DNA of 64,000 bases from Alicyclobacillus sp. SP_1 (lineage in GTDB: Bacteria > Bacillota > Bacilli > Alicyclobacillales > Alicyclobacillaceae), in the NCBI RefSeq assembly GCF_024706985.1, contig NZ_JAMCCX010000007.1:37861-101860 (forward strand). Reading direction: 5' to 3'. Position numbers and translations under genes: made by a program. Below the pieces are notes generated by a model. That model searched no databases. It was given only the letters and a program-made list of their open reading frames with translations, and was not told the origin of the DNA. Below, in pieces: positions 33,345-40,639 of the stretch; position 1 is the stretch's first letter, and every line of letters starts with the position of its first letter.

Positions 33345-33610
33345 TCCTGTATCTCCTCGAAGAGCCTAAGAAACTCGCCTTCGGAATACACTGTGAACAC
33401 AGCCGGTAGCCCGTTAATCTTGGGCGAAACCAACCAATCCCCAGGATAGAGGCGGACCTTCATACCGTCGCAGTATAAGCAATAGGCCCTTTCGATGCAG
33501 CGACCCTCCCTACGCTCAATGGAGACCTCGAAGGGATACCGATGAATTTGTAAAGGGTCGAATTGGACAGCATCGTATCGTACCAGATTTTTACGCTTGT
33601 AGACCTTCAC
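33341..33610 (-). CDS. 89-residue phage-type protein (PGD-W motif)
   Basis: Start at GTG 33610 behind GGGGAGAGAG gives MKVYKRKNLVRYDAVQFDP, and later GDWLVSPKINGLPAVFTV with a LRLFEEI end. This resembles a widespread small phage protein with a KYRKK..VIEAIQ start and a GDWI...FEKTY end, whose function is unknown. The frame is open upstream, overlapping the 58-residue gene, but without a ribosome site. Confidence 0.65.
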   Translation of the reverse strand: MKVYKRKNLVRYDAVQFDPLQIHRYPFEVSIERREGRCIERAYCLYCDGMKVRLYPGDWLVSPKINGLPAVFTVYSEGEFLRLFEEIQE

Positions 33611-33654
33611 AACTCTCTCCCCTGCCCTTCTACTCATAGAACCGTGCATAGAGT

Positions 33655-33831
33655 TCAGCCTCCAGTATGCCAGGACACGCGGCACGCCTCCACTGAGCCT
33701 GAGACGAATTTCCAGTCCATGATCCTCATCTGGTAAGGGAAATGATGGTGTTGGTTCAAGTCGTAACTGGTGAGAATGGGAATCGTCGGGGTGCAGCAGG
33801 CGCACTGAGGGACCGTTGAGGGCTGCGTCAT
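33655..33831 (-). CDS. 58-residue Cys-containing protein
   Basis: ATG at 33831 with AGGAGGAAG three bases upstream, overlapping the previous gene by four bases. A CACC cluster lies near the start (VPQCACCTPTIPIL) and the middle is His/Tyr-rich. Not recognised. Coding is favoured by the strong ribosome site. Confidence 0.5.
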   Translation of the reverse strand: MTQPSTVPQCACCTPTIPILTSYDLNQHHHFPYQMRIMDWKFVSGSVEACRVSWHTGG

Positions 33832-34094
33832 AGTCTTCCTCCTCTCTCGGTGAGTTGGTCGTCCCCTAGCCATCCCATAGCCTGTCCTATGCTGAGCCAG
33901 GCCTGTTTCGGCAGAGTGAGGAACGGGGCATCGAAATGACGGATGTGCTGACTTCCCACGTCATACTCGGTCTGTTGCTTGACCACGGCGGCCCCCATCG
34001 AGGGCCGGATCCATAAAGTCTTCCGGAGGGGACCAATCCTTACCTCGAAAACTTCGAAATCTTGGTCTTCAGACGGATGAGCCGATGGCACCAT
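33828..34094 (-). CDS. 88-residue uncharacterised protein
   Basis: ATG at 34094 behind AAGGAGGG. It is soluble and beta-rich at first (DFEVFEVRIGPLRKTLWIRP), with an AWLSIGQAMGWLGDDQL helix near the end. It overlaps the next gene's start by four bases and its neighbour upstream by ~55 bases. Not recognised. Confidence 0.6.
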   Translation of the reverse strand: MVPSAHPSEDQDFEVFEVRIGPLRKTLWIRPSMGAAVVKQQTEYDVGSQHIRHFDAPFLTLPKQAWLSIGQAMGWLGDDQLTERGGRL

Positions 34095-34255
34095 GATCCC
34101 TCCTTCTGGTATGATAAAGTGGCAATACCGTCTGCTTTTCGCCCGTCCTGCCCGACGGGCGTCTTCGCTATGCCCTCTTCCCTCAGCGAGTCCAAGAATC
34201 GACGCATGGAGCGGTCGACGGCTTCGTACATCCTTTGTTCGGCTTGTTTTTCCAT
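34040..34255 (-). CDS. 71-residue helical protein
   Basis: ATG at 34255 with GGGGAGGATCCT upstream. It is charged and helical (MEKQAEQRMYEAVDRSMRRF), then basic (RLIRLKTKISKFSR). The overlap with the following gene is large (~55 bases), so either one may be slightly mis-started. Not recognised. Confidence 0.5.
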   Translation of the reverse strand: MEKQAEQRMYEAVDRSMRRFLDSLREEGIAKTPVGQDGRKADGIATLSYQKEGSWCHRLIRLKTKISKFSR

Positions 34256-34314
34256 AGGATCCTCCCCAATTGATTTTTTGCAGAGAAAATGATGTATAGT
34301 CGATCCAATCGTTG

Positions 34315-34539
34315 TCATATCGAGGATGCCGACGACACGGACGAGCGGAGATGCACTTCCTCAGTCGGTATGCCCAGGACCTTGCCGATGAACTCCCGTG
34401 TCACCGGCACTCTCTGCTCTTTCGCCGCCTGGAGAACCTGATCGATGCAACGTCGCCGAATCATTTCGACCTGTTGGGCAGCTGCCCGAAGTGCCGCTTC
34501 GGATGGCTGACCAATATGGACCACACGCAACTCTGACAT
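34315..34539 (-). CDS. 74-residue protein, putative early-region regulator
   Basis: ATG at 34539 with GAGGAGGCGATCCC upstream. It is helical, with an arginine-rich centre (QQVEMIRRRCIDQVLQAAKE) and a segment resembling a helix-turn-helix (VTREFIGKVLGIPTEEVHL). It is the first gene after the minus-strand repressor and may be a small DNA-binding protein. The family is not identified. Confidence 0.55.
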   Translation of the reverse strand: MSELRVVHIGQPSEAALRAAAQQVEMIRRRCIDQVLQAAKEQRVPVTREFIGKVLGIPTEEVHLRSSVSSASSI

Positions 34540-34584
34540 GGGATCGCCTCCTCTTTGCACGATATGCAGCACCTGCGCGGTGGG

Positions 34585-34833
34585 TTATTGCGATGCAGCG
34601 GCCTGTTCCTCTTTTCCAGTAGCGGTGTTTGTGGTAGGATTACGACATAAAATGTCGTAAATATCGACATCGTAGAAATCACAGATGACGACCAAACGAC
34701 TGAGTGGCGGTGCGTTTTCGTCCTGTTCCCAACGTTGCAGCTGTCGCACGGAAACATTGAGGGCTGCCGCAACTTCCGACTGCGTAAGTCCTTTAGAGAG
34801 GCGAATCTTCCTGAGATTCCCGCCAATCTGCAC
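34585..34833 (-). CDS. Xre family (Cro/CI-type) repressor, minus strand
   Basis: An 82-residue helix-turn-helix protein with KIRLSKGLTQSEVAAALNVSVRQLQRWEQDENAP and a following VVICDFYDVDIYDIL helix, as in small phage Cro or CI proteins. The GTG at 34833 has a perfect AAAGGAGGTG site; the frame runs further upstream across the operators but without such a site. It faces the plus-strand Xre gene across two inverted repeats, the usual lysis-lysogeny switch layout. It reads in the direction of the structural operon. Confidence 0.88.
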   Translation of the reverse strand: MQIGGNLRKIRLSKGLTQSEVAAALNVSVRQLQRWEQDENAPPLSRLVVICDFYDVDIYDILCRNPTTNTATGKEEQAAASQ

Positions 34834-34854
34834 TGTATCACCTCCTTTGTCGCG

Positions 34855-34900
34855 AGTGACACCACATGTCACTCCTCGATAATAAAGGACACCAGATGTC
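34855..34900. promoter_or_regulatory. Operators O1 and O2 between divergent Xre genes
   Basis: O1 (34,855-34,873) has perfect arms AGTGACA/TGTCACT around CCACA. O2 (34,888-34,900) has arms GACA/TGTC around CCAGA. Both share a TGACA...TGTCA pattern and lie in the 70-base divergent gap. They are likely targets of the flanking repressors. Confidence 0.75.
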
Positions 34901-35161
34901 ATGTCAAGAACCGGGGAAGATAATTTGGATCTTTTCTCACGACGACTAAGCGAATTACTTTTTCAACAGGAAGAACAGAAAAAAGAAATTGCGCATAAAC
35001 TCGACATCACGTATAGGCAACTTCACCGATACGAATCCGGACAAAGCAAACCAGATTACGACAGACTGCTAAAATTAGCGGATTATCTTGATGTCTCGAT
35101 AGACTATCTCGTCGGCCGAAGCGACGAACCGAACATCACCACCCCTCGTCAACGTGACTAA
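34901..35161 (+). CDS. Xre family repressor, first plus-strand copy
   Basis: An 86-residue helix-turn-helix protein: QKKEIAHKLDITYRQLHRYESGQSKPD, then RLLKLADYLDVSIDYLVGRSD, typical of Bacillus phage and ICE repressors. The start overlaps operator O2, with AAAGGA upstream. Codon use is AT-richer than in the minus-strand genes. It and the next gene are diverged copies of each other. Confidence 0.88.
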   Translation: MSRTGEDNLDLFSRRLSELLFQQEEQKKEIAHKLDITYRQLHRYESGQSKPDYDRLLKLADYLDVSIDYLVGRSDEPNITTPRQRD

Positions 35162-35194
35162 TATGGTCACATTATGGATGACTAATGTAGTCAT
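35154..35194. promoter_or_regulatory. Operators O3 and O4 between the tandem Xre genes
   Basis: O3 (35,154-35,170) has arms GTGAC/GTCAC around TAATATG, overlapping the upstream stop codon. O4 (35,178-35,194) has arms ATGACT/AGTCAT around AATGT. GTCATGTCAAG follows O4 and also occurs at O2, so these sites arose by duplication with the genes. Confidence 0.65.
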
Positions 35195-35217
35195 GTCAAG
35201 CATTTGGAAGTGAGAAT

Positions 35218-35475
35218 GTGGCTGATTTTTCTACAAGGCTTTCGGAGTTGATTGCCTTCGACGGGTGCCAAAAGAAAGACATCGCAGAATTCATTGGGGT
35301 CACTTACAGACAATTCCATCGTTATGAGACAGGAGAACAAAAGCCCGATTTTGATGGCCTCTTAAAGCTCGCCGAGTATTTTGGGGTTTCTTTGGATTAC
35401 TTAGTTGGTCTATCCGACGACCCGCGCCGAGTTGAGGACCTCATCCCCGACGAACACGCCGCAGGTTCCGAGTGA
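35218..35475 (+). CDS. Xre family repressor, second plus-strand copy
   Basis: An 85-residue paralogue of the preceding gene: KKDIAEFIGVTYRQFHRYETGEQKPD and LLKLAEYFGVSLDYLVGLSD. The GTG start follows GGAAGTGAG. Tandem repressors with slightly different recognition helices, each with an adjacent operator, suggest immunity switching or a repressor-antirepressor division of labour. Confidence 0.88.
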   Translation: MADFSTRLSELIAFDGCQKKDIAEFIGVTYRQFHRYETGEQKPDFDGLLKLAEYFGVSLDYLVGLSDDPRRVEDLIPDEHAAGSE

Positions 35476-35492
35476 TTGAGGGAGGTGTGCAG

Positions 35493-35660
35493 ATGGACAA
35501 GCTCGACCGGATTCTGGAGGCGCTGACTTCGCTGGAACAACGTCTAACGGATGTTAATCAGCTCGCGAAGGATTTGAAAAGAGAACAAGAGGAACTTAAA
35601 AACGCTACGAGCGGACTCTTAGAGATGCTAACTCGAACCGCCGGAAGGTATCTGCATTAA
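35493..35660 (+). CDS. 55-residue coiled-coil protein
   Basis: ATG at 35493 behind GGGAGGTG. Nearly the whole product is a heptad-type coiled coil (MDKLDRILEALTSLEQRL, later LAKDLKREQEELKN). Not recognised. It sits in the plus-strand lysogeny block and may modulate a repressor or oligomerise a partner. Confidence 0.65.
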   Translation: MDKLDRILEALTSLEQRLTDVNQLAKDLKREQEELKNATSGLLEMLTRTAGRYLH

Positions 35661-35730
35661 AAGTCGATTCTTACATCAATGTTTAACACAAAGTCATTTA
35701 TTGAAAATATTTATAAATTAAGGAAGGGGT

Positions 35731-36693
35731 ATGTTTGTGGCGAAAACAGCCGAAAGGAAAATTGAGGTATGTGAAGTAAAAATGAAGGAAAAAGGACGGT
35801 TCGATAAAGAAATTGTGTGGTTAGAAGACAAATTTAAAGAGACAATGGAGTTCCTATACAACTTAGACGATACAGAGAAAGGTTTTTATTACAAGCAAAA
35901 CACAAAAGTGTGTTTTTTGGCGCAGATACAGTTTCAAGAGAAATATATTTTGGGTTTTTTGAAAAGCACTTCGTTTGGCACGAAACCCGATTTATTGGAT
36001 TCACAGACTTTGACCAGCAGAATTAATACACGAGAAATTCATGAAGGAGACGAGCAAAAGACTCATTTTCTGGTTCGTCGTAGTGATGGAGCTATGTTTT
36101 TGGAAAAAGCGCAATCAAGGTGTGTGGGTAGAACAGATTTCGAAACATATATCCGTCGCAAAACAAAGGAATACCGAAAGAATATAGGCATTAGTAATTA
36201 TTTCATCTCTCAATTGATCAATGGTGACTTTTTTGAGGAATTAGACAAGCTGCAAGATTTAAATGCAATTACCATAAAGCTAGACAGGGCGATTCAAAGT
36301 GGTCAAAATAAGGCTTTTGAAGCGATGTATGGAGAAGGAGAAGAAATAGGGACCGAAGTAACCACGTTAGGATTGCAAATGAAAAGAGGAAATGTTTTTT
36401 CGAAAGCACGAGCCAACAGGTATATTAAAGATAAGGTGCATGCCATAAAGAATGGCGCCGACATTACAAATATTCGAATTCGAGGCAAGCAAGATGGAAA
36501 GAGTAAATTGCTTGACTTTAGCAAAGTCACTGAAGAGATACCAGTTCAGGTAAATGTTGATGAAGGTAATTTGGTGAATTCTGAGCATATGTATTCTATA
36601 CTTATAAATATCGCGACCACGAGGGAACCTCTAAGCAAAAGGGAGCCGCTCGACGATGAAGAAATTGGTGAAGACATGGATGACGACGAATAG
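35731..36693 (+). CDS. Uncharacterised 320-residue soluble protein of an AT-rich two-gene module
   Basis: Not recognised. Start ATG 35731 behind AAGGAAGGGG. It is soluble, mixed alpha/beta and Lys/Glu-rich, with an acidic end (DDEEIGEDMDDDE). The layout of a KTHFLVRRSDGAMFLEK strand-turn-strand segment and a later DLNAITIKLDRAI segment is reminiscent of, but not demonstrably related to, RexA-like proteins. It overlaps the next gene (a 4-TM protein) by 38 bases, so the two are coupled. Base composition is far more AT-rich than in the rest of the element, suggesting separate acquisition. Position beside the repressors and integrase is typical of prophage-carried exclusion or defence genes. Confidence 0.6.
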   Translation: MFVAKTAERKIEVCEVKMKEKGRFDKEIVWLEDKFKETMEFLYNLDDTEKGFYYKQNTKVCFLAQIQFQEKYILGFLKSTSFGTKPDLLDSQTLTSRINTREIHEGDEQKTHFLVRRSDGAMFLEKAQSRCVGRTDFETYIRRKTKEYRKNIGISNYFISQLINGDFFEELDKLQDLNAITIKLDRAIQSGQNKAFEAMYGEGEEIGTEVTTLGLQMKRGNVFSKARANRYIKDKVHAIKNGADITNIRIRGKQDGKSKLLDFSKVTEEIPVQVNVDEGNLVNSEHMYSILINIATTREPLSKREPLDDEEIGEDMDDDE

Positions 36694-37261
36694 ACCGTAC
36701 ATGAGAGTCGCAAAAGTATATTTTTCTTTTTCTACTCTTTATGAATTAACGACGGATTTATTCATTCCAGCCCTTTTGGGTGCGTGTTTTTTTATCTTTT
36801 CGTTAATGTCTCATGCCACCTTCGATGAGTTCAGTCATTTCTCGATATCTGTTTTATCTCTCGGCGTCACTGTTATTGCAATCTTGGCGGGGTTTAATGT
36901 AGCGAGTATGGCTATGATCGGAGCTGCGCCAGGCAGTTTCATTAAAAACCTTGCAAAAGTAACATCGAATACCGAAATTAACGTGTTAGAGGGCCTCATG
37001 TCCATGTTTGCATGGGCTGTTCTTGTACAGATCATTGTCCTGGTGCTGTCTTTGATATACTTTTCTCTTACAAGATTTTTCGCCCCTTTTTCACTTCCTC
37101 ATTCTCTCGAATCTGGCGAAGTCCCTGTCTTTGATTTATTTTTTTCAATAGGAATTTTTATTGCATTGCACTCTTTGTTCTTGTCAGCACGCAATGTAAC
37201 TGCCATCTTCAAGATTATAGTGCGTTCTATGGAGGAAAACGAAAGGGACAACGAAAGTTGA
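36656..37261 (+). CDS. 201-residue four-span membrane protein of the AT-rich module
   Basis: Four hydrophobic segments (~33-50, 62-88, 118-142 and 160-178) are separated by short loops, and the ends are charged. ATG at 36656 follows GGGAG within the upstream gene. Not recognised. A soluble sensor coupled to a small multi-span protein is the architecture of RexAB and of Kiwa (KwaA is a 4-TM protein). The resemblance is architectural only. The stop overlaps the integrase start by four bases. Confidence 0.65.
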   Translation: MKKLVKTWMTTNRPYMRVAKVYFSFSTLYELTTDLFIPALLGACFFIFSLMSHATFDEFSHFSISVLSLGVTVIAILAGFNVASMAMIGAAPGSFIKNLAKVTSNTEINVLEGLMSMFAWAVLVQIIVLVLSLIYFSLTRFFAPFSLPHSLESGEVPVFDLFFSIGIFIALHSLFLSARNVTAIFKIIVRSMEENERDNES

Positions 37262-38670
37262 GAGCAGCCCTCTACTCCCGAGTCTCAACCGCCATGCAAG
37301 CCGATGAAGGATTCTCCCTCGATGCGCAGCTGCAACGCTTGCGTGATTTTTGTGCTGGGCAGGATTGGCAGGTGGTCGGCGTGTACACCGATGCGGGAGC
37401 CAGCGCCAAGGACACCGAGCGCCCTGAGCTGCAACGGATGATGCAAGCCATCGTGGAAGGTGCCATGGATGTGGTGGTGGTCTACAAGTTGGACCGCCTC
37501 ACCCGCTCCGTCCTGGACTTATACGAGCTCCTCCAATTTTTCGAAGACCACAAGGTCGGGTTTCGATCCGTGACCGAGGTCTTCGACACCACCTCGGCGA
37601 TGGGTCGTCTCTTTGTGACCATCGTAGCGGCGTTGGCCCAGTGGGAGCGTGAACAATTGGGGGAGAGGACCAAGGCAGGGATGATTGAAATGACCCGTCA
37701 AGGGAGATGGTCTGGGGGGCGGGCCGCCTTCGGGTACAGTTACGACGGGGAGCTGCACGTAAACGAGTCGCAGGCTGAGGTCGTCCGGGATATCTTTGAG
37801 TGGTATACGAGTGGGCTCGGCCTGCGCACGATTTTAGCCCGTCTGAACGACCCCTCCCATCCCCGTCTGGCTCCTAGGCAAGCGTGGACCCTCAATGCCT
37901 TGAAATATTGCCTAAGAAACCCCCTTTACGCGGGATATGTGCGATACGGGTATCGGACTGTGGGCGGCCGACGAACAGGGACTCCCTTGATCCAACCGGG
38001 GCAGCACGAGCCCATTATTTCACGGGATCTCTGGGAGAAAGCGGAACAGATGAGGAAAGAAAGGGCCACCTTCCCAGTGCGGGCGGGCACCGGGTCTTTC
38101 CCCTTTTCGGGTGTTCTCCGGTGCTCTCTGTGTGGCGCCGCTATGTCTGGGAACACCGTCACACGCAAAGGCCGATCCTATCGTTATTATGTGTGCGGGA
38201 CAAGTGCCCATTCCGGACTGTGTCCGCAAAAGCCCATCCGGGAGGACAAAGTAGAAGGATCTTTCCTTTCCGCCCTCAAGGAGTATCGCGACCGACTTTC
38301 CGTGGCCTCTGAGGGTGGTGTTCCGAGAAATATGGAGAATACCATGGCCGCCCTGCAAACGGAGCTAAAACAGGCAAAATTGCGCCGCTCACGATGGATG
38401 GATGCGTTTGGGGACGGGGTCATCAGCGGCGAGGAGCTTAGAGAGCATTTGGATGCCACGTCGGAGAGGATACGGAGACTGGAGAGTGAAATTGTGCGTC
38501 TAGAGGAGGCGTCTGGAGCCGACCTTCAACTCGTAAGAGACCTGGCGTTGTCGTTTGAGCAGGTATGGCCCTTAGCCCTCCCGGTCGAGCGCAAAGAACT
38601 TTTGCGGTCGCTGGTGGACCGAATGTACTTGGAACCGGAAGAACGTCTCCGGGTCGTATGGCGCGTTTAG
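37258..38670 (+). CDS. Large serine recombinase (phage integrase)
   Basis: The 470 residues hold an N-terminal resolvase domain with catalytic Ser10 in LYSRVSTAMQ, plus DRLTRS and EREQLGERTKAGM. The recombinase domain is at ~165-270 (GYSYDGELHV to NPLYAGYVRYG). A zinc-ribbon CSLCGAAM ... CGTSAHSGLC is at ~283-320, followed by a coiled coil at ~360-425. It catalyses attP x attB integration without host factors; excision needs a directionality factor, not identified here. The TTG start overlaps the preceding stop. The gene ends 15 bases before attR, typical of this class. Confidence 0.96.
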   Translation: MRAALYSRVSTAMQADEGFSLDAQLQRLRDFCAGQDWQVVGVYTDAGASAKDTERPELQRMMQAIVEGAMDVVVVYKLDRLTRSVLDLYELLQFFEDHKVGFRSVTEVFDTTSAMGRLFVTIVAALAQWEREQLGERTKAGMIEMTRQGRWSGGRAAFGYSYDGELHVNESQAEVVRDIFEWYTSGLGLRTILARLNDPSHPRLAPRQAWTLNALKYCLRNPLYAGYVRYGYRTVGGRRTGTPLIQPGQHEPIISRDLWEKAEQMRKERATFPVRAGTGSFPFSGVLRCSLCGAAMSGNTVTRKGRSYRYYVCGTSAHSGLCPQKPIREDKVEGSFLSALKEYRDRLSVASEGGVPRNMENTMAALQTELKQAKLRRSRWMDAFGDGVISGEELREHLDATSERIRRLESEIVRLEEASGADLQLVRDLALSFEQVWPLALPVERKELLRSLVDRMYLEPEERLRVVWRV

Positions 38671-38685
38671 GTATTTAAGGTGTCA

Positions 38686-38697
38686 CGCGTTCGCATG
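38686..38697. repeat. attR core, CGCGTTCGCATG
   Basis: Right copy of the 12-bp repeat. The bases after it continue the reading frame of the host gene interrupted at 20,707. Confidence 0.85.
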
Positions 38698-38725
38698 GAT
38701 TTTTTGGCTGGCTTTCCTTTGGTAG
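38698..38725 (+). pseudogene. Detached 3' end of the interrupted host gene
   Basis: Read in the frame of the gene at 20,363, this stretch encodes WIFWLAFLW (the first Trp codon spans the att core) and then TAG. It has no start of its own. The continued aromatic, hydrophobic composition matches the WWWWW end left of the element. I see no gene in the following 100 bases to 38,826. Confidence 0.82.
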
Positions 38726-38826
38726 TCTACGTGCCCTGCTGCAAGAGAATGTGTTCCAAAAGTCCTGCATCAAATCCACTCTATGTCTTGTGTCGAAAAC
38801 TGCGGCGTCCAGAGTGACTGGGCGTC

Positions 38827-39351
38827 TCAGTTTTTACGAAAGATAAACCGCTCCGGATGGGTTTCAGTCACGATGCCCATATTGTGAAGGCAACAGAAGG
38901 TATCGGCGTTTGCACTTAACTGACCACCATACCCGTATCCGCAACTGCGGTCATAAGCTGCATCGATGAGTTTTCGATAGAGGACAGCCAAACTGTGGCT
39001 ACCATGGCTCCCGGCGGCGCAACGCTGCACGTAGTATGCATGCCACGGTCTGAAGACGTGCCCGGTCAAGACTCCCATCAGTGCCGGACCCTCCGTCAGC
39101 AGGCAAACTTCGAGACCGCTCGGTCGATAGGCATCTTGGCACCACAAGTCAGCAATCAAAGCTTCGACCAAGTCTCGGTCTGCCCCAATCCACTGCTTTG
39201 TCCGTTTCACCAAGAGTTTCGTTCGATCCGTTCCAAAGTACCATTCCACGTGCAAATGAGGTAGTCGGTCCTCCCCATCGTCCACTGGCTTGGTCTGCCA
39301 CAATGCGTGACCAGCAACCGTCCGTATCTGAAGGTCCACTGTTGCATTCAC
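38827..39351 (-). CDS. Uncharacterised 174-residue protein, possibly GNAT-like
   Basis: GTG start at 39351 behind GAGAGAATGAG gives MNATVDLQIRTVAGHALW. Later segments are HAYYVQRCAAGSHGSHSLAVLY and NADTFCCLHNMGIVTETHPERF. The second half has a loose acetyltransferase feel (small-residue turn, then a helix and an xNMGFx-like motif), but no clear acetyl-CoA loop. Function unknown. It lies immediately right of the element. Confidence 0.55.
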   Translation of the reverse strand: MNATVDLQIRTVAGHALWQTKPVDDGEDRLPHLHVEWYFGTDRTKLLVKRTKQWIGADRDLVEALIADLWCQDAYRPSGLEVCLLTEGPALMGVLTGHVFRPWHAYYVQRCAAGSHGSHSLAVLYRKLIDAAYDRSCGYGYGGQLSANADTFCCLHNMGIVTETHPERFIFRKN

Positions 39352-39420
39352 CTCATTCTCTCGTTCGGTCCTCCTTTTTAGTCTGCCCGCTTTCAAATTG
39401 ATTTTAAAACCACCATCTCG

Positions 39421-40329
39421 TCAAAAGTTCGCAATTTGCAAGATGGTCGATACATATCGTGCAGAGTGATTGTAATCCCATACGGCTTGCCAGGGGTTGT
39501 TGTCGAATCCGTCCACGCTTAACATGTGAGCAGCGCTGTAGATGGCATCTTCGACGTTGTCGATGTCGGGTGGTCCCGGTACTCCTGGTGCAGCGACGCC
39601 AAATTCGGCAAAAGTGGCAGGCATGAATTGCATCGGACCTTGTGCGCCAGCACACGATGTTATGGGTCCGCCGAGGGAAAAGTCAGTTTCTGTCTTGTGT
39701 ATTGCGGCCAATACGGTCCAAGGGACTTTATAGCGTGCAGCAGCTTGCATGTAGATTGGGATGAGTTCAGCCGGAGCGTTTTTCAACAAACGCGGCATCG
39801 CAGGGGGGTGACTGGATGGATTGACCAAGCGGAGTTTCTGGCCTGGATAGATAGTGTCTCCGGAAAGATGATTGTCTTTTTGGATGCGCACTACTGGGAT
39901 GCCGTACAGTTCGGAAAGCGCCCAAAGAGTGTTTCCTGATTGCACCGTATAATCAATGACGGTGGCGAGATGTCGCTCTGCTGCGTTTCGATGATGGGTC
40001 GGCGTGTTCCGCACGGTGTTCGCGTAAATGTGGCGTGTGATGGCCACTTTGAGAACAAGGTCGCGAACTATAGGAGTGTCCAAGCTCCGCCCGACGGACG
40101 GAACAAAACCTTGCAATGTGCGCGTTCGGATAGACCGGTAGGCAGTCAGGTCAAAGGATAAGGGCATGGGTTCTATGTCTCTCTGTAAGACGAGGGGTCT
40201 CTGTGATATTGGGTAGTCCTGTTGAATGCTTTGCCCGGGAATAGACAGAGTTTGCGGGGACAGTCCGCACCACAAGAAGGTCAGGATGAACGCAAACCAA
40301 ATCCACAACGACTTGAGTTCAAATCGCAC
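39421..40329 (-). CDS. LysM plus SLT-domain lytic transglycosylase, exported
   Basis: The 302 residues start at GTG 40329 behind AGGAGG. An N-terminal signal-type helix (LWIWFAFILTFLWCG) is followed by a linker. A LysM domain (~115-160, YTVQSGNTLWALSELYGIP) binds peptidoglycan, and a soluble lytic transglycosylase domain (~185-295) has the catalytic Glu in AIHKTETDFS, then GAQGPMQFMPATF and a final DYNHSARYV. It would cleave peptidoglycan glycan strands with anhydro-muropeptide release, in wall turnover or spore formation. Confidence 0.88.
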   Translation of the reverse strand: MRFELKSLWIWFAFILTFLWCGLSPQTLSIPGQSIQQDYPISQRPLVLQRDIEPMPLSFDLTAYRSIRTRTLQGFVPSVGRSLDTPIVRDLVLKVAITRHIYANTVRNTPTHHRNAAERHLATVIDYTVQSGNTLWALSELYGIPVVRIQKDNHLSGDTIYPGQKLRLVNPSSHPPAMPRLLKNAPAELIPIYMQAAARYKVPWTVLAAIHKTETDFSLGGPITSCAGAQGPMQFMPATFAEFGVAAPGVPGPPDIDNVEDAIYSAAHMLSVDGFDNNPWQAVWDYNHSARYVSTILQIANF

Positions 40330-40553
40330 CGCCATCTTCCTCCTGTTCTCGAGTCTGCATGTTGATGCATACGCGAAACAGGCGGAGGCTAGTCCTAAAT
40401 AGGCGAATTTAATTCTGAGGAGAATCTTCGGGATGGATACAAACCAGGTATGGTTCGAGTCGAACGGTGCCAACAACAGGCTTGGAAGAGATTCAATCGC
40501 CGTTGGCTCGGCCCGCCCCAACGTTGACGCGTACGTCACCAGGTCTCAGCGAC

Positions 40554-40598
40554 ACAAAAAGTCAGGGGGTTACTGGCTCATGCATCAGAACCCTCTGA
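40554..40598 (-). terminator. Intrinsic terminator after the lipoyl-domain gene
   Basis: Minus-strand arms TCAGAGGGTT and AACCCCCTGA (40,598-40,589 and 40,571-40,562), one wobble, followed by CTTTTTG. It ends transcription of the lipoyl gene. The rest of the 40,330-40,639 gap should hold the promoter of the transglycosylase gene; none was clear. Confidence 0.75.
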
Positions 40599-40639
40599 CC
40601 TGTCATACGCGTATCGGTACCTGTGTTTTGCTCAGCGAA

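Larger units (their letters stand above)
20695..38697. mobile_element. 18-kb integrated element, filamentous-phage-like prophage with serine integrase
   Basis: The 12-bp repeat CGCGTTCGCATG occurs at 20,695-20,706 and at 38,686-38,697 and defines a unit of 17,991 bases. The right copy lies 15 bases after the stop of a large serine recombinase. Collapsing the repeats restores a host reading frame. Cargo from the left is hicBA, a surface-modification cassette, a Zot-like ATPase, many tiny membrane proteins, a secreted protein, a DnaD-like replication protein, small phage-type ORFs, three Xre repressors, an AT-rich two-gene module and the integrase. No capsid, portal, terminase, tail or conjugation genes are visible. 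An inovirus-like prophage fits best. A non-viral satellite or secretion/pilus element is the alternative. Confidence 0.85.

Noticed and set aside
20708..38685. Rolling-circle (HUH) initiator, capsid, terminase or T4SS genes in the element
   Set aside because: No HUH motif pair, no large capsid- or terminase-sized protein, and no VirB4/VirD4-type ATPase was seen; the only P-loop protein is the Zot-like one.
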